Below, piece by piece: positions 43,819 to 56,586 of a DNA stretch of 64,000 nt. The DNA is from Rheum nobile (Eukaryota; Streptophyta; Magnoliopsida; Caryophyllales; Polygonaceae), in contig WOAB01000040.1 in NCBI GenBank assembly GCA_027886185.1, positions 7,564,001-7,628,000 on the forward strand, read 5' to 3'. The notes below the pieces were generated by a model. The model was given only the letters and a program-made list of their open reading frames with translations, did no database searches and was not told where the DNA came from. Each line of letters opens with the position of its first letter. Within the stretch, counting starts at the first letter, position 1. The translations under genes were made by a program, and so were the position numbers.

Positions 43819-44772
43819 GTGCCCACAACCCCGCCCAAGGGCCAGGAGCGCGCTAGAGATATTGAATGCTTCAAGTGTGGGGGTCGCGTACATTACAAGC
43901 GTGATTGCCCAAACACCAAGAAGGTGCTCTTTAGACAAACCACCGACTATGAGGAAAATGAACTACACCTTGAGGCTATTGATGATGGATTTGAAGATGT
44001 GGCCGAGGATGAGACATACACATGTGGGCCTACTGACTTGCATGCGGGCACGCCTCTCAGCCTCGTCACGAGGCGCGTGCTCACCATCAAGGAGGCTGAA
44101 TTGGTGGATCAACGAGAAAATCTTTTCCACACCCGGTGTTTGGTGAAAACTGCCTCGTTGAGTGTCATCATAGATGGGGGCATCTATTGCAACATTGTCA
44201 ATGAGAAAGTGGTAAGACATTTCAATTTGCCAACGACGCCGCACCCCCAACCTTATGGCCATCAATGGATCTCTTCAAGTGAAGGTAATACTGTCACTCG
44301 TCAATGTTTAATTTCCTTCTCCGTTGGACATTATTTAGACTTCGTCCTTTGTGATGTCATTGCTATGGATGCCACGCATCTTTTGCTGGGCCGCCCATGG
44401 CAATTTGATCGGCGTGCCCTTCACGATGGGTATTTAAACACATACGTGTTTACTTACCATGGGAAGCGCGTCACCCTCTTACCTATGTCGCCACATGAGA
44501 TTTTACAAGATCAGGTAGAGAGGGACAAGCAAAAGGCCATTGAAGCCGCCGCTGACAAGGCTGCCGCGCGGCACTCGGTTTTGCCACAGATCGGCGGCTC
44601 CACTCTAGGCAATTCAGGTTCTGCTTCGAGCACTCGATCAAATTTAGGGAATGGCCACTTGGGCCACCACAATTCCCCCCAAGAATCGACCACTGCTCAC
44701 AATGCCAAGCGAGGCTCACCCGCGGCCACAAACGGCCCCGCCGCTGGCGCCGCAGCACGGAAGGCGAAGAAC
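43819..44772 (+). pseudogene. Zinc knuckle and protease of element C
   Basis: The frame contains a CCHC knuckle CFKCGGRVHYKRDCP (about 43870) and then a retropepsin-like domain with VIIDGGIYCNIV (about 44165) and HLLLGRPWQFDRR (about 44383). The usual active site is D-S/T/G-G; here it reads DGG, as in several plant chromoviruses. The frame stays open to the insertion of the composite element at 44778, which separates it from RT. Confidence 0.8.
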
Positions 44773-44777
44773 AGGCC

Positions 44778-46167
44778 TGACGGTGGCTAAAAGATGCACA
44801 AGCAAATGTCGTTGATTAGCCTCAATCAAAGTAAAATTTCCTAACAGACCTACTAAACAGAAGTATAGCAGACAAGTAAGGGTCGATCCCACAGAGAAGG
44901 TTTGATGTAGTATGCAACCGTGAATGACAAGTAACACAAACGGGGGGAGTTTAGTTATCAAGAGAACAAAGCAAACAAAGCAAATGAATTGAGTTGAGTT
45001 TAGAAAATATAATGAGGGAAAAGTAGTTCTACTAGAGCGAAATCCACAAGTACAGAGATAAAGTTCGATCACTGAAATCTATTTCGTCCAAGTTCTTTAA
45101 TTATCCTTATAGTCGTTCCCACCCTGATCTTAAGTACTATTGATTCTCACAGTTGTCAATAGACTTATTACTATACCAATGATAAAGTACCACTGATTCT
45201 CACAGTTGTCAGCATACTTTAGCACCAACACAGCAATAACAATACACACAAGGATATAGGATACATGCAAGTAGAAAGACGTACAAGTACTCACTCTCCT
45301 ACTTAACATGCAACTGATTCTCACTCACAATTGTACGCTCGGAACCCCTATACGCACAATTGTGTTTGCCACTAGATATGCACTCGGAACCCCTACATGC
45401 AATCCTAGCAATTGATGAAAAGCATTCAACCTAGTTGATCAGGCTAAGAAGAACAACAAGAAATCAAGATCAATATAACCAAGAGAATCAATCCAACACT
45501 TATAAGGATAAGAACAAGGAATAGAAATCTCACAAACACATCAACTGTACTGCTTCAATCGTCTAGTAGAACAAAGGGAAGTTAGTTCTCCATCAAAGGA
45601 GATGAAAAACTAAGAAAAGTAAAAACGCTGATAACAAAATAGTCCAAGTCTCCGTAATAGTGTGTCTGTCGTAGTGTGTCCTCCTCTTAACCTAGAAAGA
45701 GGGCTTAAATAGTCTTAACAAACTAGGTTAAACTAAAGCGAAAATTAAAGGAAACAGAATAATAATAAAATAAAGTCTCAAACATAAAAGGAAAGAAAAT
45801 CGTCTCTGGCGCGAGGTCATTAAGCACAGCCACCGCGGGGCGGCGAATTCCACCGCGAGGCGTCGAACTTCCACCGCTGGCCGGTAGCATCCTCTGGCGT
45901 GGGCTCCATCTTCACTGAGAGTCACCGTCGGGCCGCGGTACTTCTGACGCGGGGCGGTGAGCTCAATTCTCCAACTCTCTTCTTCTCTGCTTCTGCTGCC
46001 CTTCAATCCTACCAAGTGTTGGTAGTCTTCTCCATGAATGCTCCAGCAACTCCATCCATCCTCATGCTTCATCTAAGCTGTAAATCCTGGAATTTCTTCA
46101 CTTCTCTCCATAACATCTGGATTGCAGACTTAGCACCAAAACTCATCTAAAACCTCTCCTTATCATG
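44778..46167 (-). repeat. Third LTR of the composite, 5' end deleted
   Basis: It has the terminal TGACGGTGGC edge at 44778. On the other side it stops at TTATCATG (46167), where the full copies continue for about 41 more bases to the TGATAGG terminus. The join to protease-region sequence at 46168 shares ATG with both parents, so microhomology is likely. Confidence 0.88.
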
Positions 46168-48049
46168 TTCACCTCGCCGTTCTGAAATGTCTCGAACAAG
46201 TCTCTGTCGTCGACGACTCTCTTAGAGGAGGGAACACGGGGCGAATGTAATTATCAACATAGGTCTCATCAGCGGGAACAGATTTTTGAGGGCCATGTTG
46301 TGGCGAGCCCACCGCGGGGCGTAAGTCATCGCCGTGGGGCGGTGGGGTCGCGGTGTCTTTACTGGGTTCAAGCGCCGGGTCGCGGCGAGGTCGCCGCGGG
46401 GCGGTGTCAATGAAGCTCCTTTACTGGCTCCTCCCTCAGTTTCTGGCCGACCCGCGGTGACATCCACCACGGGACGTTCGGTGATTTCCTTTTCGAACTC
46501 GTTCTCCTCTTCAGCATAAGGAGCAACGATCAATTTCTTACCACTTCTGAGCGTGATAGCACCCACTTTCTCTCTGGGATTCACAGTGGTCTGGGATGGT
46601 AGAGAATTTGATGCCCTTTGGTTAATCTTGGTTACCTCATCGGCTAACTGACCAATCTACCTCTCCATGTTCTTGATACTCGACTCAGTGGCCTGCACAT
46701 GTGTGGCAAAATGCTGAGTCAGATTCTTTAGCATATCTTCCGTAGAGGCTCCAGATGTTTGGCCCTGGGGCCTTTGTTGATAAGGGGCTCTCTGCTGGTA
46801 CTATTGTTGTGCCGGTTGGTAATGTTGTTGCTGCACTGGCTGTTGACCACCTTGAGGGTCACTCCATCTAAAGCCTGGGTGGTCACGCCCTCTCTGATTG
46901 TAATTTGGTTGTCCACCATATTGTGGTCTAGGGGGTCCGTAACCTCCTACAACGTTTACTTCAGCAATACCTTCCTCTTGCAGTTGGGGACAGGTATCGG
47001 TATGGTGGGACTGGTTAGAGCAAAGTCCGCATGCTTTAACTTGTTGAGGGGCGTTCTGGTTCGCCATCCTCATCACCAACTGCTTCAGCTCGGCCAACTC
47101 TGTCAACACCGGGCTTGGTCCTACAGGGGTCACAACATTGACCGCCTTTCTCTGGTATGTCTTTCCGAAGCTCCTGGTACTCTCGCTCATCTCCTGGAGT
47201 CTCTCTATAGCTTCATCCGGTGTCAGGTTTAGAATACTTCTACCGCATGCAGCGTCAATCATTCTCCTCTCTTGGTCCAGCAGACCATTGTGCAGATAGA
47301 GGACAAGGTCCTGCTTGGCATATCCATGGAACGGACAGCTGGAGCAAAGCCTCTTGTACCTCTCCAGATAGTCATAGAGCGTCTCATCACCAGCCTGCTC
47401 AATGTTGGCAATTGCCTTTTGCAAAGCATTCGCCTTCTTCGTGGGAAAGTACTTGTCCAGGAACGCTTTGTGCAGTTTAGTCCATGTATCTATGGTTCCT
47501 GGCGGCAGGTGGTAATACCAATCGCTTGCGGAATCGAGTAGGGAGAAACCAAAAGCTCTCATCTTGATCTGGTCTTCCGTCACATTCCTGGGCTTCATCG
47601 TCATACAGACATTGTGGAACTTGCCCAGGTGAGAGATCGGATCCTCTCCACTCAGCCCGTGGAATTTAGGGAGATAAACAACAACTCCCGACTTCAATTC
47701 AAAGTTCACCCCTTCTCCAAGTGCAGGGATGATCACAGCCAGGGGTTGCGCTCCAATATTCGGCTCAGTCAATTCTCTCAGTGTTCCGGCCATTGCAACG
47801 GCTGGGATATTGGCAGTCTCAACGGTTTCTGTCTCAACGGTCTTGGTCTCAGTGGTCACGACTGTCTCTACTCCTGCTTCTTCTCTTTGATTGCACAGGC
47901 TCCCAAGGAATGTTCTGTCAATATCTGAATCAAAAGCAGCTAGAAGAGGGTCAGTACTACAGGTGTCGACCATAAGATAGGTCTCCACCAACAATCAATC
48001 ACGAAAACACACAACAGACAAAAACCATCCCCGGTAACGGCGCCAAATT
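46168..48049 (-). pseudogene. Second, truncated internal region: gag and start of protease ORF
   Basis: A primer site close to the tRNA-Asp complement is at 48028-48045 with one change. Gag starts at 47994 (MLVETYLMVDTCSTD) with MRAFGFSLLDSASDWYYHLP and FLDKYFP, the retrotransposon gag domain, and a CCHC-like CGLCSNQSHHTDTCP. A stop TAG at 46801-46803 is shared with the first internal region. The frame resumes to about 46222. A deletion of about 54 bp at about 46225 and the junction at 46168 remove the rest. Confidence 0.8.
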
Positions 48050-49489
48050 TGACGGTGGCTAAAAGATGCACAAGCAAATGTCATTGATTAGCCTCAATCA
48101 AAGTAAAATTTCATAACAGACCTACTAAACAGAAGTATAGCAGACAAGTAAGGGTCGATCCCACAGAGAAGGTTTGATGTAGTATGCAACCGTGAATGAC
48201 AAGTAACACAAACGGGGGGAGTTTAGTTATCAAAAGAACAAAGCAAACAAAGCAAATGAATTGAGTTGAGTTTAGAAAATATAATGAGGGAAAAGTAGTT
48301 CTACTAGAGCAAAATCCACAAGTATAGAGATAAAGTTCGATCACTGAAATCTATTTCGTCCAAGTTCTTTAATTATCCTTATAGTCGTTCCCACCCTGAT
48401 CTTAAGTACTATTGATTCTCACAGTTGTCAATAGACTTATTACTATACCAATGATAAAGTACCACTGATTCTCACAGTTGTCAGCGTACTTTAGCACCAA
48501 TACAGCAACAACAATACACACAAGGATATAGGATACATGCAAGTAGAAAGACGTACAAGTACTCACTCCCCTACTTAACATGCAACTGATTCTCACTCAC
48601 AATTGTACGCTCGGAACCCCTATACGCACAATTGTGTTTGCCACTAGATATGCTAGATATGTACTCGGAACCCCTATATGCAATCCTAGCAATTGATGAA
48701 AAGCATTCAACCTAGTTGATCAGGCTAAGAAGAACAACAAGAAATCAAGATCAATATAACCAAGAGAATCAATCCAACACTTATAAGGATAAGAACAAGG
48801 AATAGAAATCTCACAAACACATCAACTGTACTGCTTCAATCGTCTAGTAGAACAAAGGGAAGTTAGTTCTCCATCAAAGGGGATGAAAAACTAAGAAAAG
48901 TAAAAACGATGATAACAAAATAGTCCAAATCTCTGTAATAGTGTGTCTGTCGTAGTGTGTCCTCCTCTTAACCTAGAAAGAGGGCTTAAATAGTCTTAAC
49001 AAACTAGGTTAAACTAAAGCAAAAATTAAAGGAAACTGAAAAATAATAAAATAAAGTCTCAAACATAAAAGGAAAGAAAACCGTCTCTGGCGCGAGGTCA
49101 TTAAGCACAGCCACCGCGGGGCGGCGAATTCCACCGCGAGGCGTCGAACTTCCACCGCTGGCCGATAGCATCCTCTGGCGCGGGCTCCATCTTCACTGAG
49201 AGTCACCGCCGGGCCGCGGTACTTCTGACGCGGGGCGGTGAGCTCAATTCTCCAGCTCTCTTCTTCTCTGCTTCTGCTGCCCTTCAATCCTACCAAGTGT
49301 TGGTAGTCTTCTCCATGAATGCTCCAGCAGCTCCATCCATCCTCATGCTTCATCTAAGCTGCAAATCCTGGAATTTCTTCACTTCTCTCCATAACATCTG
49401 GATTGCAGACTTAGCACCAAAACTCATCTAAAACCTCTCCTTATCATGCTAATAATTGCTAGTAAAGGTGTATGAAATAACACCTATCA
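48050..49489 (-). repeat. Middle LTR of the composite (1440 bp)
   Basis: It is complete, from TGATAGGTGTTATTTC (49489) to CACCGTCA (48050). A 10-bp local duplication AGATATGCT/AGATATGT is at about 48646-48662. It serves as 3' LTR of the first internal region and 5' LTR of the second. GC dyads are at about 49110-49250. Confidence 0.92.
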
Positions 49490-49795
49490 AATCCCCCCAT
49501 ACTTAGTCCTTTACTCGTCCTGAGTAAACTAAAGAAAAGCTAACTCTCTCAATCAACACCAAGGCATCAGGAAGTATAAGACAATATGACACTAGCAATT
49601 ACAGCATATCAACAATAATCTCTAGACAACCAAAACAGGTGATGCAAAGATAAACTAATCCTAACTCCAATCTAGCTCCTTATCGCTCCAAAGTGGCCTA
49701 CCCGAGTCCTCCTTATGGCTCCCCTTCTTATGACGTCTCGCTAAGAAATATAGAGAAATCCTAGAATCACTCTTCTTCTTTTACGCTCATCTTGC

Positions 49796-49948
49796 CTAGG
49801 CACCCTTTCGGGTTTTCACCTAGCCACTCATTTCATTTTGCTAGATATCTCACATATACTCGCATCACTCCAGTCCAATTTTGCCCTGGTCTATACCAGC
49901 CGGACTACCTGCTTTTTACCTGGACCGCCCTTTCGGGTTTTCAGTCCA
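49796..49948 (-). other. Putative structured RNA region in the composite
   Basis: Hairpin 1 (49948-49921) is identical to that of element A. The middle stem AGTCC/GGACT lies at 49906-49872. Hairpin 3 (49823-49796) has U instead of C at one base opposite G, so a G-C pair becomes G-U and the stem is kept. Confidence 0.6.
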
Positions 49949-50171
49949 CCCCAGGATTTTGGTTGCCTTTTTACCTCTTTTTGGCTTTTTCGAATTTTTT
50001 TTAGAGTGCAGAAACAACAACAAACAATAATGCAGAAAGGAAACTATATATACACTAGCTAGATAGAAAGCAAGATAGCAAGTCTATATCCCTCCCCTAT
50101 ACTTAAACCGAACATTGTCCTCAAAGTAGAAAAGAGAACATCAAATGATAATGGGGGAAGAATAGAAAAGC

Positions 50172-51416
50172 TTACTGTGGACCTGAAGGTGGTGGTGGGT
50201 ACATCCCAAAGTAGTCCCTCATCTGAGCGTCCATGGTGTCCATACGCTCATCTACATCAGCACGAAATTGGGTCTGCCAAGTCTACAGACCGGTCTCTAC
50301 CCGGGAGGTCCATTGATCATGGCGCGCTGAGAACGCGTCCCATCTAGAATACAACTCCTGCCAGGGTGCGACAGGACCGTATGACGACGAAGGCACCTCA
50401 AACTGGGTAGACATGGGGTCGTCCCCTCCTACGGAATCAGCAGTAACAACATCAAAACCACCACTAGGGCCCTCCCCAAACGGACCTGAAGGAGCAACAA
50501 CAGGGGCATCATTGGTCGACATCCGGCTATCACTGGGAATCCACCAACCCGCATAAGAAGGCGAATAGGCAAACTCCCGGGGAACAATCAGAATGTGGCC
50601 CTCATAGGATGACCAGACCAAATCACCATCCTTCCCCCGTGGCTTCAGCATCGAGCACACCTTCATGTGTGCTAAATCATACACCACATAGGCAACAGGC
50701 CGAGGAATCTGATCGCAAGCAATCACTCCAGCACAAAGAAGGGTAATCAGACCACCCCCACAAATATCAAATGGCTCGCCCTCACGAATCCTCTTCAAGG
50801 AACCTAAGAAAAGGGTAGCCCAACACGGCGTATACTTAACAGTTCCCAAGATGCTCATAACCCACTGGAAGTCCTTCATAGGCACCTTCCCATCATCCGC
50901 ATGGCCAAAGAAGTTTCTCATCATCACCTTGTGGATCAACCGCAGACATGGGTTCACCAACTTGGAATTCACCTCCTGACCCTTCTTGAACGTCCTGCCT
51001 GTAGCAGCCCTCCAGAACTCCATCATCTCGGACTCGTGAATGCCATTCGACCACCCATCAGTTGGTTCCTTTGTAATACCCAAGGCCGCATGCACCAACT
51101 TCAGAGATAAGGAGTAATCACGCCCATTGTAGGTGAACGTGATCTTGTGCAGATGCCTATCGTCAGAATCATTGGTGTATCTCTTGAAAGAGGCGATAAA
51201 CTGGTAGCACAGCTCTGGATACGCAGGGGCAGCCTTTTCCAGAAACTTCCCTAACCCACACTGTGTCAAGCACATGGACACGCAAGCCAACATTCCTAGT
51301 TGCTCCAAAGTCGGCTTATGGAAGAACTTCGAAGCCAACACCTTTCTCTCCTTCACAATGTTGTAAACCTCACTCCTATCCCTAGTCGATACTTTCTTCT
51401 TGCCTCTAGATGCCAT
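50172..51416 (-). pseudogene. Third ORF of the composite, one nonsense change
   Basis: It starts MASRGKKKVSTRD at 51416 and has 415 codons, like element A. Only one internal stop (50283-50285) interrupts it, 37 codons before the end, so most of the protein is open. The family features are as in element A. The two positions that are stops in element A are sense codons here. Confidence 0.78.
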
Positions 51417-52242
51417 ACGTATAGAATTGAAGTGCTCAAAGCAAGGCAACCAAGGGGACTTACAAACAAACAAGCAAGCAAGCAAACACGCAGCCTGGAG
51501 AAACTCAGCGCGGGGCGGTAGGGTCGCGGTGAGAAACTGTGAGCTATGGCCGGTTCGCGGCGAAGTCGGCGCGGGGCGGTGGCAGCAGCGGCGCAAAGCG
51601 GGGGTAGCGTGAGGCGGAGCAACGGTGAGGCGGGACTACAGCAGAGCTGTGGGGTTGTGTTTGGGCTTATTTGTGAGGCTAGGCTCCAAATTGGGGGATT
51701 TGGGTCTAGATTTGGCTCAAGGTCGAGAGGGATGTGTGGGAGATTATTGGAGGTGTTGGAATGGGAGGTAAGAGATAGTGTGGTTAGGTCAGGGAAGGGA
51801 GAGGGGACAGAGAAAGGGATGATGGGCCGGTCATGTACCATGGCCCATGAAGAGAAATCTCGGCCCATAAAGAGGCCCAATCCGTCAAAACCTTAGTTAC
51901 CACTTAAGAAATAAGCTTTTACTCACCCGTTTAAGGTTTTTTCGGGGCCCATTATTCTTGCTTTTTTTTTAAAAAAAAGAAAAAGAAAAAAAAGTCGAGA
52001 GGTTATACCTGACCTTCACCGCGGGGCGGTGGGGTACGCCGCGGGGCGGTGAGACAGGCTGGGTACCACATCTCTTCTCGGGTTTACTTTCGTACCTGAA
52101 ATGTGAGTAACAGGAGAACGAAACAAAGCAAAATAAACTACGAAAATAATCTAATGAAGAGAAAAATCAAAGAAAACTAACACGGGTTGTCTCCCGGACA
52201 GCGCCTTGGTTATCGTCGTTGGCTCGACGTACTGCAAACTGA
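51417..52242 (-). other. Leader between protease ORF and ORF3 of the composite
   Basis: The conserved block is at 52230-52183 with GGGAGACAACCC. A perfect inverse of CACCGCCCCGCGGTG is at 52017-52031. An A/T tract is at about 51961-51995 and a GC cluster at about 51505-51640. The layout is as in elements A and B. Confidence 0.7.
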
Positions 52243-53522
52243 CTACCACCTGGAATAGGATCCCCTTGGAAACCTCCAACTTGTTTCTACCTGTGGAGAC
52301 CTCTCATGGAAGGGGTTGAACCTTAGACCATGTTCCCTCTTTTCCATCGACTCCATGCTTACTTCCTTTGGAGTGTCTCCCCCATACTTAGAATGATGTG
52401 GGGGCCGATATGGCTCAATCTGAATATGCTGCACGTCACTAGATAAAGGCTTACAGCCTTGTATGGTTAGTGCAGGGGGCAAGTGCCCAAATTAGAGGGA
52501 ATAGAATTTCCTATATCATCTAGTAAGACATCACCAACATACACTTTATGCAACTCACTAGGTCCTTCATTAGTAGAACCCTCAACTACGGTCTCCACTG
52601 CATCAGTTTTAACATTTTCATGCACAGAATTATCAATATCACTAAGGCAGAGAGGAGTGGTCAATTCAATGGAGTTGGCTTTATGAATATTATGTTCAAA
52701 TATTATTCCATCAAATTCCATAGTTAAAGTCCCACTATCTACATCAATCTTTGTCATGGAAGTTTTCATAAAAGGTCGCCCTAGCATAACATGGGCAACA
52801 TGCTCATCATAATCCATGTCCATAACAAAGAAATCAGCAGAGAAAATTAAGGAACCTATCCTAACAAGTACATCCTCCACTATACCCTTAGGGGGCACAC
52901 ATGATCCATTAGCCAGTTGTATAACAATGTTAGAGTTGTGCAAGGGTCCTAGTTCCAATTTTTCAATCAATGAATATGGTAGAACATTAATTGAGGCACC
53001 CAAGTCTAGCAATGCTTTCTCAAAAAGATGCCCACCTATAGTGATAGGAATAGTAAAAGTACCTGGAACCTTGCATTTTGCGGGCAGACGCTTCTGAACT
53101 ACCGCTGAAACTTGTTCACCTACTGGACTCTTCTTCTGGGTCTTCTGCTTCTGAGTCCTCTTCACTGTGCACAACTCCTTTAGGAACTTGGCATATCGCG
53201 GGATAGCCTTGATAAGCTTGAGCAGGGGTATGTTCACCTCGCAGTTATGAAATGTCTCGAACAAGTCTCTGTCATCGACGACTCTCTTAGCCTTCAGCAC
53301 CTCAGGAAAAGGTGCATGTGGCTTTTCTGAACCTAGAGGAGGGAACACGGGGCGAATGTAATTATCAACATAGGTCTCATCAGCGGGAACAGATTTTTGA
53401 GGGCCAGGTTGCGGCGAGCCCACCGCGGGGCGTAAGTCATCGCCGCGGGGCGGTGGGGTCGCGGTGTCGTTACTGGGTTCAAGCGCCGGGTCGCGGCGAG
53501 GGTCGCCGTGGGGCGGTGTCAA
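52243..53522 (-). pseudogene. Protease ORF of the composite, no RT behind it
   Basis: The frame is open from 53522 through LLDLGASINVLPYSLIEKL to about 52483. There one C fewer in a C-run shifts the frame (stop at 52467-52469), and the tail resumes to 52243. No RT, RNase H or integrase follows before the leader. The linker at about 53405-53590 carries GC dyads in coding frame (TPPPRGDDLRPA). Confidence 0.82.
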
Positions 53523-53528
53523 TAAAGC

Positions 53529-55105
53529 TCATTTACTGGCTCCTCCCTCAGTTTCTGGCCGACCCGCGGTGACATCCACCGCGGGGCGTTCGGTGATTTC
53601 CTTTTCGAACTCGTTCTCCTCTTCAGCATTAGGAGCAACGATCAATTTCTTACCACTTCTGAGCGTGATAGCACCCACGTTCTCTCTGGGATTCACAGTG
53701 GTCTGGGATGGTAGAGAATTTGATGCCCTTTGGTTAATCTTGGTTACCTCATCGGCTAACTGACCAATCTGCCTCTCCATGTTCTTGATACTCGACTCAG
53801 TGGCCTGCACATGTGTGGCAAAATGCTGAGTCAGATTCTTTAGCATATCTTCCGTAGAGGCTCCAGATGTTTGGCCCTGGGGCCTTTGTTGATAAGGGGC
53901 TCTCTGCTGGTACTATTGTTGTGCCAGTTGGTAATGCTGTTGCTACACTGGCTGTTGACCACCTTGAGGGTCACTCCATCTAAAGCCTGGGTGGTCACGC
54001 CCTCTCTGATTGTAATTGGGCTGTCCACCATATTTTGGTCTAGGGGGTCCGTAACCTCCTACAACGTTTACTTCAGCAATACCTTCCTCTTGCAGCTGGG
54101 GACAGGTATCGGTATGGTGGGACTGGTTAGAGCAAAGTCCGCACGCTTTAACTTGTTGAGGGGCGTTCTGGTTCGCCATCCTCATCACCAACTGCTTCAG
54201 CTCGGTCAACTCTGTCAACACCGGGCTTGGTCCTACAGGGGTCACAGCATTGACTGCCTTTCTCTGGTACGTCTTTCCGAAGCTCCTGGTACTCTCGCTC
54301 ATCTCCTGGAGTCTCTCTATAGCTTCATTCGGTGTCAGGTTTAGAATACTTCCACCGCATGCAGCGTCAATCATTCTCCTCTCTTGGTCCAGCAGACCGT
54401 TGTGCAGATAGAGGACAGGGTCCTGCTTGGCATATCCATGGAACGGACAGCTAGAGCAAAGCCTCTTGTACCTCTCCAGATAGTCATAGAGCGTCTCATC
54501 ACCAGCCTGCTCAATGTTGGTAATTGCCTTTTTCAAAGCATTCGCCTTCTTCATGGGAAAGTACTTGCCCAGGAACGCTTTGTGCAGTTTAGTCCATGTA
54601 TCTATGGTTCCTGACGGCAGGTGGTAATACCAATTGATTGCGGAATCGAGTAGGGAGAAACCAAAAGCTCTCATCTTGATCTGGTCTTCCGTCATATTCC
54701 TGGGCTTCATCGTCATACAGACATTGTGGAACTTGCCCAGGTGAGAGATCAGATCCTCTCCACTCAGCCCGTGGAATTTAGGGAGATAAGCAACAACTCC
54801 CGACTTCAATTCAAAGTTCACCCCTTCTCCAAGTGCAGGGATGATCACAGCCAGGGGTTGCGCTCTAATATTCGGCTCAGTCAATTCTCTCAGTGTTCCG
54901 GCCATTGCAACGGCTGGATATTGGCAGTCTCAACGGTTTCTGTCTCAACGGTCTTGGTCTCAGTGGTCACGACTGTCTCTACTCCTGCTTCTTCTCTTTG
55001 ATTGCGCAGGCTCCCAAGGAATGTTCTGTCAATCTCTGAATCAAAAGCAGCTAGAAGAGGGTCAGTACTACGGGTGTCGACCATAAGATAGGTCTCCACC
55101 AACAA
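53529..55105 (-). pseudogene. Gag of the composite, first internal region
   Basis: Start MLVETYLMVDTRSTD at 55105. A one-base loss near 54913 shifts the frame. From 54905 the gag domain (MRAFGFSLLDSAINWYYHLP) and CGLCSNQSHHTDTCP follow. Stops lie at 53943-53945 and 53913-53915. The second is shared with the other internal region. The tail to 53529 contains VNPRENVGAITLRSGK, typical of Athila-type gag. Confidence 0.8.
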
Positions 55106-55138
55106 TCAATCACGAAAACACACAACAGACAAAAACCG

Positions 55139-55156
55139 TCCCCGGCAACGGCGCCA
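55139..55156 (-). other. Primer binding site of the composite (tRNA-Asp type)
   Basis: On the minus strand TGGCGCCGTTGCCGGGGA follows the LTR after four bases. It is the complement expected for the 3' end of tRNA-Asp, the primer used by Athila/Tat elements. Confidence 0.85.
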
Positions 55157-55160
55157 AATT

Positions 55161-56581
55161 TGACGGTGGCTAAAAGATGCACAAGCAAATGTCGTTGATT
55201 AGCCTCAATCAAAGTAAAATTTCCTAACAGACCTACTAAACAGAAGTATAGCAGACAAGTAAGGGTCGATCCCACAGAGAAGGTTTGATATAGTATGCAA
55301 CCGTGAATGACAAGTAACACAAACGGGGGAGTTTAGTTATCAAGAGAACAAAGCAAATGAATTGAGTTGAGTTTAGAAAATATAATGAGGGAAAAGTAGT
55401 TCTACTAGAGCGAAATCCACAAGTACAGAGATAAAGTTCGATCACTGAAATCTATTTCGTCCAAGTTCTTTAATTATCCTTATAGTCGTTCCCACCCTGA
55501 TCTTAAGTACTATTGATTCTCACAGTTGTCAATAGACTTATTACTATGCCAATGATAAAGTACCACTGATTCTCACAGTTGTCAGCGTACGTTAGCACCA
55601 ACACAGCAATAGCAATACACACAAGGATATAGGATACATGCAAGTAGAAAGACGTACAAGTACTCACTCCCCTACTTAACATGCAGCTGATTCTCACTCA
55701 CAATTGTACGCTCGGAACCCCTATACGCACAATTGTGTTTGCCACTAGATATGCACTCGGAACCCCTATATGCAATCCTAGCAATTGATGAAAAGCATTC
55801 AACCTAGTTGATCAGGCTAAGAAGAACAACAAGAAATCAAGATCAATATAACCAAGAGAATCAATCCAACACTTATAAGGATAAGAACAAGGAATAGAAA
55901 TCTCACAAACACATCAACTGTACTGCTTCAATCGTCTAGTAGAACAAAGGGAAGTTAGTTCTCCATCAAAGGGGATGAAAAACTAAGAAAAGTAAAAACG
56001 ATGATAACAAAATAGTCCAAGTCTCCGTAATAGTGTGTCTGTCGTAGTGTGTCCTCCTCTTAACCTAGAAAGAGGGCTTAAATAGTCTTAACAAACTAGG
56101 CTAAACTAAAGTGGAAATTAAAGGAAACAAAATAATAATAAAATAAAGTCTCAAACATAAAAGGAAAGAAAATCGTCTCTGGCACGAGGTCATTAAGCAC
56201 AGCCACCGCGGGGCGGCGAATTCCACCGCGAGGCGTCGAACTTCCACCGCTGGGCGGTAGCATCCTCTGGCGCGGGCTCCATCTTCACTGAGAGTCACCG
56301 CCGGGCCGCGGTACTTCTGACGCGGGGCGGTGAGCTCAATTCTCCAGCTCTCTTCTTCTCTGCTTCTGCTGCCCTTCAATCCTACCAAGTGTTGGTAGTC
56401 TTCTCCATGAATGCTCCAGCAGCTCCATCCATCCTCATGCTTCATCTAAGCTGTAAATCCTGGAATTTCTTCACTTCTCTCCATAACATCTGGATTGCAG
56501 ACTTAGCACCAAAACTCATCTAAAACGTCTCCTTATCATGCTAATAATTGCTAGTAAAGGTGTATGAAATAACACCTATCA
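55161..56581 (-). repeat. First (5') LTR of the composite (1421 bp)
   Basis: It is complete with TG...CA ends, bounded by AGGCC on the right and the primer site on the left. It is nearly identical by eye to the middle LTR. GC dyads are at about 56200-56335. Confidence 0.92.
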
Positions 56582-56586
56582 AGGCC

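Larger units (their letters stand above)
44778..56581 (-). mobile_element. Athila-like composite: LTR-internal-LTR-internal-LTR
   Basis: AGGCC flanks it on both sides (44773-44777 and 56582-56586). Reading on the minus strand it has LTR 56581-55161, a full internal region 55160-49490, LTR 49489-48050, a truncated internal region 48049-46168 and LTR 46167-44778 lacking its first about 41 bases. It belongs to the same family as element A. A primer site follows the first and second LTRs. The structure fits one insertion followed by unequal exchange and an internal deletion. Confidence 0.9.
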
